Shown here piece by piece: positions 8,301 to 12,595 of a stretch of DNA of 12,595 bases; position 1 is the stretch's first letter, and every line of letters begins with the position of its first letter. Source of the DNA: an uncultured Muribaculaceae bacterium (lineage in GTDB: Bacteria; Bacteroidota; Bacteroidia; Bacteroidales; Muribaculaceae). The notes under the pieces were generated by a model, which was not told the DNA's origin, made no database searches, and saw only the letters and a list, made by a program, of their open reading frames with translations. The position numbers and the translations under genes are program-made. The stretch spans positions 1-12,595 of the forward strand of contig CAJTYH010000057.1 of assembly GCA_910583675.1 (NCBI GenBank), written 5' to 3'.

Positions 8301-8570
8301 GCCGGACGGCTGTGGAGCCTTATCGTCGGCCTTTGCAGCCGCAGGATGTATGAAAACCGTGCGGGAATAGTCGTCCTCATACGCCTCCTCCATCTCCTTG
8401 AGCGTCTCCTTATAATGCTGGTCGCCATTGAAATGGATGTTATACCGGGTTATAAACGCCTGATAGTTACGTGTCGCCGCATTATTTTTCTTTGGAGAAC
8501 ATGACGCTACGACCAACACCATCAGTATCGGCAGCAGAATAACGGCGCTGATATGTAAAGCTCTTTTCAA
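5307..8570 (-). CDS. porW: PorW/SprE-type TPR lipoprotein (type IX secretion/gliding-associated)
   Basis: A 1087-residue lipoprotein. The start is TTG at 8568-8570: the frame is closed by TAA two codons upstream, and the next ATG (residue 17) would destroy the signal peptide. Residues 2-23 carry KR plus a hydrophobic core ending in lipobox VASC, with lipidated Cys24. The mature N-terminus has the SprE-like block TRNYQAFITRYNIHFNG (33-49). TPR-like helical repeats follow at about 135-430, then a charged low-complexity region (about 440-590), a second TPR set (about 590-790), a globular part (about 800-940), and a proline/glutamate-rich tail (941-1087). SprE/PorW is an envelope lipoprotein required for type IX secretion or gliding in Flavobacterium and Porphyromonas. 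There is no acidic stretch after Cys24, which argues against the surface-export signal of Bacteroidota lipoproteins. Orthology is inferred from architecture and the N-terminal block. Confidence 0.85.
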   Translation of the reverse strand: MKRALHISAVILLPILMVLVVASCSPKKNNAATRNYQAFITRYNIHFNGDQHYKETLKEMEEAYEDDYSRTVFIHPAAAKADDKAPQPSGNFDRSIEKAQKAIQLRAIKKKPKKKAGKSSDPSYKEWMKREEYNPFLHNSWMMMGRSQYMNGDFLGSAATFFYISKHFSWLPSTVTEAKLWEARCYCAMDWLFEAETILNRIKPEELSNKTVKQLYYTTQADFLIRSKEYAKAIPPLLEGIKLTKGAQKTRLYFLLGQVYGMTGNKEGAYKAYKKAGSSSSASYRTKFNARIKQSEVFTGSDIKSEVNALKRMVRYDRNREYLDQIYYAIGNLYMSRRDTANAIANYQLAVENSTRSGIDKAIANLTLGGLYYDLRKYSKAQPCYAEAVPVIPETYPDYRALKKRSDLLDELVVYSQNVELQDSLLRLAAMTPEQQLEVVNRIIEELKKKEKEEADAAAREEFLANREDNAGNMSGASQAPQTFVMNNGDDSWYFYNTATKNAGRTEFQRKWGNRKLEDDWRRRNKSSFNFNDFGTGNQNAEGEDGNVAENDSVPAADAAELEKENDPHFPEYYLKQIPSSDEDKQTANDVIQEGLYNMGVILKDKLEDFNAAETEFESLLSRYPDNIYRLDTYYNLYLMFMRAGDVAKAERYRQLMLTEFPDSKYGMAMRDPDYVGTLRRMLQEENTLYERALDAYMNNENPQVHKIYETVKSDYPLTRLMPKFMFLEALAYVTEKDQDKFKSTLMELLERYPDTDLTPYASSYLKGLAQGKDLAAGSGGNMRGMLWDIRLSNDSTAVAQDGELNFELDPESEQYLVLLFPADRISQNGLLYEVARHNFTSFVVKDFDLEQMNFGRLGLLIIKGFTNLNEINHYRQVMAQSKTFSLPPEVRPVVISAANFDTLIKSGRSFDDYFRYMQDKTYRDTEEAVLPPDIFGSSEGIPEEEVPHEEEVPQEVTEPAELPVEEVKDDTEPDQPVGSEEIAPEVNKEIEVPAKEEPVEPLPAAVEQPKAEPVNEEPEKKPETVSEPLTAKPTAEPVQPKPETKSLQASGRDKPVPKPQKPAKTVPAPALPEYPDGSEGDDPLLE
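5310..5750 (-). other. Proline/glutamate-rich low-complexity tail of PorW
   Basis: About 147 C-terminal residues are dominated by P, E, V and K. The first part is strongly acidic (runs such as IPEEEVPHEEEVPQEV) and the last 50 residues shift to P/K-rich sequence (KPVPKPQKPAK) before an acidic end. The DNA contains imperfect repeats: ACTTCCTCCTCA occurs at 5713 and 5731, with a related copy at 5701. The tail is probably disordered; extended proline-rich segments can span periplasmic distance or bind partners, but this is inference. Confidence 0.75.
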
Positions 8571-8605
8571 ACCTTATTTTTAACGCGTTTGCGACACGTT
8601 TTATT

Positions 8606-8619
8606 GCCCGCTTGCGGGC
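8606..8619. other. GC-rich hairpin in the porW-pepT divergent intergenic region
   Basis: GCCCG at 8606-8610 and CGGGC at 8615-8619 form a perfect 5-bp stem with a 4-nt loop, within otherwise A/T-rich intergenic DNA (8571-8755, 185 nt). It lies 36 nt upstream of the porW TTG start, so it would fold in the porW leader RNA; it is also upstream of the pepT promoter. Its role is unknown. I found no convincing TAnnTTTG element for porW in this region. Confidence 0.4.
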
Positions 8620-8667
8620 GGATGCGAAACCGGGGTTGAAGTTACATCTTTTTTCGCACAAAACAGG

Positions 8668-8698
8668 GCTGTTATCCCAATAAAAATTTCTATTTTTG
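8668..8698 (+). promoter_or_regulatory. Candidate Bacteroidota promoter for pepT
   Basis: TATTTTTG at 8691-8698 matches TAnnTTTG exactly. The -33 position (GCTG at 8668-8671, spacer 19) is a weak match to TTTG. The predicted transcript start, near 8703-8706, lies after the in-frame TTG at 8696, which therefore cannot be the pepT start, and gives a leader of about 50 nt before the ATG at 8756. Confidence 0.5.
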
Positions 8699-8755
8699 CG
8701 AGACGTGAGCATATTCACGATATACGCCAGAAACAACAATAAAAACTTACACGAT

Positions 8756-9979
8756 ATGACAGGATTAGTCGACAGATTTCTGAAATATGTAAAGTTCGAC
8801 ACCCAGAGCGACGAAACGACAAACCTGACCCCCTCCACCCCGGGGCAGTTTGAATTTGCAAAATACCTGAAACGGGAGCTTGAAAGCCTCGGCCTTGAGG
8901 AGATAACGCTTGACGAGAACGGCTATCTTATGGCATCGCTTCCGGCAAACACTTCACGGGAAGTGCCTACTGTAGGATTCATCGCACACCTTGACACGTC
9001 GCCAGACATGTCCGGAAAGAATGTAAATCCACGCATCGTCAAGGACTATGACGGGAACGACATCACCCTCAACGCCGAACGGGAGATCGTGCTCAGTCCC
9101 ACGGAGTTTCCGGAACTGCTGCACTACAAGGGTCAGGATCTGATCGTCACAGACGGCAATACACTCCTCGGAGCCGACGACAAGGCCGGTATCGCCGAAA
9201 TCGTGAGCGCAGTGGAATTCCTTAAGAGCCACCCCGAAATAGAGCATGGCAAAATCAGGATCGCATTCAACCCCGACGAGGAGATCGGCCTTGGCGCACA
9301 CAAATTCGACGTTAAGCAATTCGGTGCAGACTGGGCATACACTATGGACGGCGGCGAGATAGGCGAACTTGAATATGAGAATTTCAATGCAGCCGTGGCC
9401 AATGTGACATTCAAGGGACGCAATGTGCACCCCGGATATGCCAAGCACAAGATGCTGAACTCCATACGCATGGCCAACCAGTTCATACTCATGCTCCCGC
9501 GCTGGGAAACCCCGGAGCACACCGAAGGGTACGAAGGATTCTACCATCTGGTGCATATCGACGGATCAGTGGAAAGCACCACGCTGACCTACATAATCCG
9601 CGACCATGACCGCGACCGGTTCGAACGCCGCAAAAAGGAGCTTGAACACCTCGTAAGGAAGACCAACAACGAATTCCCCGGATGCTGCTCCATAGAGATC
9701 AAGGATCAGTACTACAACATGCGGGAAAAAATAGAGCCGGTAAAGCATATAATAGACATTGCCGAGGAAGCCATGCGACTTGCCGACGTAACTCCTGTTG
9801 TAGTACCCATCAGAGGAGGCACAGACGGCGCACAGCTCTCATTCAAAGGTCTCCCCTGCCCCAACATTTTCGCCGGCGGCCTCAACTTCCACGGACGCTA
9901 CGAGTTCGTGCCGATCCAATCAATGGAGAAAGCGGAGAAAGTGATCGTTGAAATAGCCAAACTCGTGGCCAAGCCTTGA
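8756..9979 (+). CDS. pepT: Peptidase T (cytosolic tripeptide aminopeptidase, M20B)
   Basis: A 407-residue zinc aminopeptidase that removes the N-terminal residue from tripeptides in the cytoplasm. Its length matches the ~408 residues of the enterobacterial enzyme. The metal and catalytic residues are in place: HLDTS with H78 and D80, GADDKAG with bridging D141, NPDEEIG with catalytic E175/E176, TMDGGE with D198, and NFHGRYEF with H379. The TTNLTPSTPGQ segment near residues 21-31 and the dimerisation region in the middle are also typical. The reading frame extends upstream to a TTG at 8696, but the ATG at 8756 gives the family-standard N-terminus (MTGLVDRFLKYVKFDTQS) and lies downstream of the predicted promoter. 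Its stop codon overlaps the TTG proposed for miaA, so it is probably the first gene of a pepT-miaA-DUF389 unit. Confidence 0.97.
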   Translation: MTGLVDRFLKYVKFDTQSDETTNLTPSTPGQFEFAKYLKRELESLGLEEITLDENGYLMASLPANTSREVPTVGFIAHLDTSPDMSGKNVNPRIVKDYDGNDITLNAEREIVLSPTEFPELLHYKGQDLIVTDGNTLLGADDKAGIAEIVSAVEFLKSHPEIEHGKIRIAFNPDEEIGLGAHKFDVKQFGADWAYTMDGGEIGELEYENFNAAVANVTFKGRNVHPGYAKHKMLNSIRMANQFILMLPRWETPEHTEGYEGFYHLVHIDGSVESTTLTYIIRDHDRDRFERRKKELEHLVRKTNNEFPGCCSIEIKDQYYNMREKIEPVKHIIDIAEEAMRLADVTPVVVPIRGGTDGAQLSFKGLPCPNIFAGGLNFHGRYEFVPIQSMEKAEKVIVEIAKLVAKP

Positions 9980-10932
9980 TTACGGAATCCGAAAACAACA
10001 AGTCTGAAACGGAATCATGCGGTAAAGACTCGGTGAAGACCCTTGTGGTAATTACCGGGCCTACCGCATCCGGTAAGACAGCGCTCGCTATAGAGACCGC
10101 AACGCGCCTCGGAGCGGAAATAATATCGGCAGATTCACGCCAGATGTTCCGGGGACTGCCCATCGGCACAGCCGCACCTTCTCCCGAAGAACTTGCCGCC
10201 GTAAGGCACCACTTCATAGGCACACTTGACGTGACGGACTATTACAGCGCCGCACGCTTTGAGGAGGATGTAATGGCTATGCTTCCGGTGCTATTCAGCC
10301 AAAGCGACCATGTCGTAATGTGCGGAGGCTCCATGATGTATGTGGATGCCGTGACAAGAGGCATAGATGCACTTCCCACAATCTCTCCACGCACAAGGGG
10401 ACTGGCCTACAGGTTGCTCGAAGAAAAAGGGATAGAGGCTGTCCGTCAACGTCTGGCCGAACTTGATCCTGAATATCTCGCACAGGCCGACTGCGCGAAC
10501 CATAAGCGTCTTGTACACGCGTTGGAGATCTGCATTGAGAGTGGTGTACCATACTCTTCGCTCCGTACCGGACGCAAGAAGCCTCGTCCTTTCCGGATTG
10601 CCAAATTCGCAATCGACCTGCCACGCGACACGCTTTTCAACCGTATAAACAGCCGGGTAGAACGGATGATGGACGACGGACTGCTTGACGAGGTGCGGCG
10701 CATGCTACCTTACCGTCACACCAACGCCCTCAACACAGTGGGCTACAAGGAGATGTTTGCATACATGGACGGCATTTGGGATCTCGAAACAGCCACTGCA
10801 CGCATGGCCAAGAATACTCGTGTGTATGCAAAGAAGCAACTTACATGGCTCAAGAGAGACGCTGAGATAAAATGGCTTGACGGTACGCTTCCGTTATCCG
10901 AGATGGCCTCCGATCTTATCGCCGATCTTTAA
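9976..10932 (+). CDS. miaA: tRNA dimethylallyltransferase (i6A37 synthase)
   Basis: MiaA transfers a dimethylallyl group from DMAPP to N6 of A37 in tRNAs reading codons that start with U. The sequence shows P-loop GPTASGKT (28-35), SADSRQMFRGLPIGT (51-65) with catalytic-site D53 and S54, GGSMMYVDA (117-125), the DCANHKRLVHALEI region (172-185), GYKEM (256-260), and the basic helix TRVYAKKQLTWLKRD (281-295). The start is uncertain. The longest form begins with TTG at 9976, overlapping the pepT stop as TTGA, and has 19 polar residues before the core. A GTG at 10033 would give VKTLVVITGPT, the more usual N-terminus. I keep the longer form because of the stop-start overlap, with low certainty on this point. 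The protein itself looks complete and active. Confidence 0.93.
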   Translation: MITESENNKSETESCGKDSVKTLVVITGPTASGKTALAIETATRLGAEIISADSRQMFRGLPIGTAAPSPEELAAVRHHFIGTLDVTDYYSAARFEEDVMAMLPVLFSQSDHVVMCGGSMMYVDAVTRGIDALPTISPRTRGLAYRLLEEKGIEAVRQRLAELDPEYLAQADCANHKRLVHALEICIESGVPYSSLRTGRKKPRPFRIAKFAIDLPRDTLFNRINSRVERMMDDGLLDEVRRMLPYRHTNALNTVGYKEMFAYMDGIWDLETATARMAKNTRVYAKKQLTWLKRDAEIKWLDGTLPLSEMASDLIADL

Positions 10933-10964
10933 GCCACCCACGTTTCAAATCACCAAATATCAAA

Positions 10965-12326
10965 ATGGCAAATAAAATCATCAACCAGCTGAAAGCATCT
11001 CTGGCAGGATATTTCTCCCTCAACGGCTATCTTATCCCCGAAGAGGAGGCCGAACAGGTCATCCGGGAGGGTGTAAGCTTCAAAGGTACCAACATACTAA
11101 TTCTTGTCTTTGCCATACTCATCGCATCACTGGGCCTTAACACGAATTCCACGGCTGTGATAATAGGCGCCATGCTCATCTCGCCACTGATGGGGCCTAT
11201 AATCGGGCTTGGACTTGGTATCGGCATAGAGGACTTCGAACTCCTCAAACGCTCCACACGCAATCTCGTTGTGGCGGCAGCTTTCTCAGTACTTGCATCG
11301 ACCATCTACTTCCTTATCTCCCCGGTAAGTTCCGGGCATAGCGAATTGCTTGCACGCACATCCCCAACCATCTACGACGTACTGATAGGATTTTTCGGAG
11401 GGGGTGCCGGTATTTTCGCCATCGCAAGCAAGAACAAAGGAAACGTGATACCGGGAGTTGCCATAGCCACCGCCCTTATGCCCCCCCTCTGCACCGTAGG
11501 ATACGGCCTGGCGACATTCCAGATGCAATATTTTTTCGGCGCATTGTATCTCTTCCTCATAAACTCAATCTACATCTGCCTCGCCACATTCATCGGTGTC
11601 AAGGTGATGAAATTCAAACGCATGCAGACAGCAAACCCCGCACGGGCAAAACGCATGCGCCGTATTATCTACACCATTTCCATCCTGACTCTCCTCCCGA
11701 GCATCTACCTCACTTACACCATGCTCAGCCTTTCCCGGTTCCAGATGAACGCAGATCGCTTCATAAACCAGGAGTGCCGTTTCCCGAGCACTCAGGTTCT
11801 CAACCATTCAGCCATCCGCGCCGACGGCCACAAGGTGCTCAACATCACCCTTATCGGAAAAGTCTTGCCACAGGATTCCATAGAGCTCGCACTCTCCAAC
11901 CGCATGCAATATTACGGACTTAGCGGAGTCAAACTCAATATAATCCAAGGCGATGCCGGATCACTACGCGACACCGAAGACCTGATGGGACACTCCGTAA
12001 GCCAGATTTATGAACTCGCACAGAATTCACTCGTGCAAAAGCAGCAGGCCATAGATTCATTGCGCCAGATAATTGACATGCGGCGACAAAGCGACTCCAT
12101 ATCAGCCCGGATCGCCCCGGAACTAAAAGTGATTTTCCCGCAAATCTCAGAAATCGCCGTGACACGCGCCGTGTTCGGCGAAATTTCCACAGGCGACCTT
12201 GACACCGCCAACATAGCCCTGATACGCTACAACCGCCAGATATCGCCCAAAGAGCGCGAAGAACTTCAACAATACCTTGAGGCACGCCTACGGGTCAAGT
12301 CAATCCGGTTGGTACGGGTAGAATAA
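10965..12326 (+). CDS. DUF389 multi-pass membrane protein
   Basis: A 453-residue integral membrane protein of the DUF389 (TIGR00341-like) family. A short N-terminal cytoplasmic part (1-40) precedes about seven hydrophobic segments at roughly 42-60, 63-87, 100-119, 135-155, 160-184, 188-215 and 233-255. The family hallmark is NTNSTAVIIGAMLISPLMGP (59-78), together with a glycine-rich segment GFFGGGAGIFAIASKNKGN (142-160) and GVAIATALMPPLCTVG (164-179). A soluble C-terminal region (about 256-453) contains two similar alpha/beta segments separated by a helical stretch. The molecular function of the family is not established to my knowledge; transport or envelope roles are guesses. It starts 32 nt after miaA with no promoter-like element or ribosome binding site visible, so it is probably co-transcribed. 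Confidence 0.88.
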   Translation: MANKIINQLKASLAGYFSLNGYLIPEEEAEQVIREGVSFKGTNILILVFAILIASLGLNTNSTAVIIGAMLISPLMGPIIGLGLGIGIEDFELLKRSTRNLVVAAAFSVLASTIYFLISPVSSGHSELLARTSPTIYDVLIGFFGGGAGIFAIASKNKGNVIPGVAIATALMPPLCTVGYGLATFQMQYFFGALYLFLINSIYICLATFIGVKVMKFKRMQTANPARAKRMRRIIYTISILTLLPSIYLTYTMLSLSRFQMNADRFINQECRFPSTQVLNHSAIRADGHKVLNITLIGKVLPQDSIELALSNRMQYYGLSGVKLNIIQGDAGSLRDTEDLMGHSVSQIYELAQNSLVQKQQAIDSLRQIIDMRRQSDSISARIAPELKVIFPQISEIAVTRAVFGEISTGDLDTANIALIRYNRQISPKEREELQQYLEARLRVKSIRLVRVE

Positions 12327-12338
12327 GCAAAAACGCAT

Positions 12339-12353
12339 ATTGCATGTTGCAAT
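12339..12353. repeat. Short inverted repeat after the DUF389 gene
   Basis: ATTGCA / TGCAAT with a 3-nt loop, 12 nt after the stop codon. There is no T-tract. It may contribute to 3' end stability or termination, but a stem of only 6 A/T-rich pairs is weak. Confidence 0.25.
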
Positions 12354-12399
12354 CGTAGAGCCACCCTAAAGAAGTAGATCGACCCTGAATTGGAATCTT

Positions 12400-12424
12400 T
12401 CAATCGGAGATTGACAAACTTTTA
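12400..12424 (+). terminator. Weak candidate terminator after the DUF389 gene
   Basis: TCAATC (12400-12405) and GATTGA (12409-12414) form a perfect 6-bp stem with loop GGA, followed by CAAACTTTT. This is the best termination candidate between the DUF389 gene and the tRNA promoter that follows, but the stem is short and the T run is only four bases. Confidence 0.3.
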
Positions 12425-12433
12425 ACATAAAAA

Positions 12434-12465
12434 TTTGTCGCCTTCCAATTGTTTTTGTAACTTTG
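12434..12465 (+). promoter_or_regulatory. Bacteroidota promoter for tRNA-Gln
   Basis: TTTG at 12434-12437, a spacer of exactly 20 bp, then TAACTTTG at 12458-12465 match the Bacteroidota sigma-ABfr consensus (TTTG, 19-21 bp, TAnnTTTG) at every defined position. Transcription would start near 12470, about 50 nt before the mature tRNA. This is the strongest promoter in the window. Confidence 0.75.
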
Positions 12466-12476
12466 CACCGCTTAAG

Positions 12477-12504
12477 GAGGTATTGCCTTTTTATCCAACA
12501 CCTC
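12477..12504 (+). other. Hairpin in the tRNA-Gln leader
   Basis: GAGGTATTG (12477-12485) pairs with CAACACCTC (12496-12504) with one A:C mismatch, leaving a 10-nt pyrimidine-rich loop. It lies between the predicted transcript start and the tRNA 5' end, so it would be in the precursor leader removed by RNase P. The 5' arm includes most of an AAGGAGGT sequence (12474-12481) with no coding region after it. Confidence 0.4.
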
Positions 12505-12519
12505 GTCTGAGCATCGGAT

Positions 12520-12590
12520 TGTCTTATGGTGTAATGGTAGCACTGCAGTTTTTGGTTCTGCCTGTCTAGGTTCGAATCCTGGTAAGACAA
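12520..12590 (+). tRNA. trnQ: tRNA-Gln, anticodon TTG
   Basis: A complete cloverleaf can be drawn. The 7-bp acceptor stem TGTCTTA (12520-12526) pairs with TAAGACA (12583-12589), with discriminator A at 12590. The D arm is GTG/CAC with loop TAATGGTAG. The anticodon stem GCAGT/TCTGC has four pairs and a T:T at the loop end. The anticodon loop TTTTGGT carries anticodon TTG (12552-12554) for CAA codons. The T arm CTAGG/CCTGG has loop TTCGAAT. The 3' CCA is not encoded (the gene is followed by CAC), as usual for Bacteroidota, so it must be added by CCA transferase. Position 37 is G, so the tRNA is not a substrate for the neighbouring MiaA. Further tRNA genes could follow beyond the window edge. 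Confidence 0.95.
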
Positions 12591-12595
12591 CACAA

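Noticed and set aside
8954..9556. 200-residue minus-strand open frame
   Set aside because: It lies wholly inside pepT, where motifs and length confirm the plus-strand gene; it is a shadow frame.
9976..12590. MiaA, TsaE and a tRNA gene as a dedicated tRNA-modification island
   Set aside because: miaA and tsaE are in separate, oppositely oriented units, and the tRNA-Gln has G at position 37, so it is no MiaA substrate. The co-location is probably chance.
12366..12593. Minus-strand open frame of 75 residues across the tRNA region
   Set aside because: It is antisense to the tRNA-Gln gene and its promoter. Its first residues are simply the reverse complement of the tRNA, a common false protein call.
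1..12595. CRISPR array, insertion sequence or prophage genes
   Set aside because: No regularly spaced direct repeats, transposase or integrase motifs, or phage structural genes were seen on either strand.

Overview
The window looks like a chromosomal segment from a gut-type Bacteroidales bacterium, most likely near Muribaculaceae or Bacteroidaceae. Four observations support this. Two sites match the Bacteroidota promoter consensus (TTTG/TTG, 19-21 bp spacer, TAnnTTTG) well or fairly well. Shine-Dalgarno sequences are weak or absent. The gene content (PorW/SprE, PorX, class I BirA, Bacteroidota-style tRNA-Gln without encoded CCA) is typical of the phylum. Coding density is high, and no gene-free stretch exceeds about 195 bases. 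The genus assignment is inference.

Left part (1-1504, + strand). The window opens inside an AbiEii-type nucleotidyltransferase toxin whose 5' end lies outside. It is followed by a small unrecognised membrane protein and an AlkD-type DNA alkylation-repair glycosylase. The first ~780 bases are visibly more A/T-rich than the rest, which suggests the edge of an accessory (defence) segment. A possible two-way terminator hairpin lies between alkD and the convergent minus-strand unit.

Middle part (8570 down to 1521, - strand). Five genes run in one direction with gaps of 43 nt or less: porW/sprE lipoprotein, porX (receiver plus PglZ/alkaline-phosphatase effector), tsaE, birA (the last two overlap by 4 nt), and a secreted endonuclease/exonuclease/phosphatase-fold enzyme. 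PorW and PorX are both known from type IX secretion and gliding in other Bacteroidota, so their adjacency is the strongest systems-level signal here. A candidate internal promoter lies just before porX.

Right part (8571-12595, + strand). A divergent intergenic region carries a TAnnTTTG promoter element for pepT (tripeptidase T). miaA follows with an overlapping or nearby start, then a DUF389 multi-pass membrane protein whose soluble C-terminal region seems internally duplicated. The window ends with a tRNA-Gln(TTG) gene that has a near-perfect promoter and a structured leader.

Most of the segment is ordinary housekeeping. I see no clear new multi-gene system. The points worth a second look are the PorW-PorX pair, the small gene between abiEii and alkD, the DUF389 C-terminal duplication, and several intergenic hairpins and promoters.
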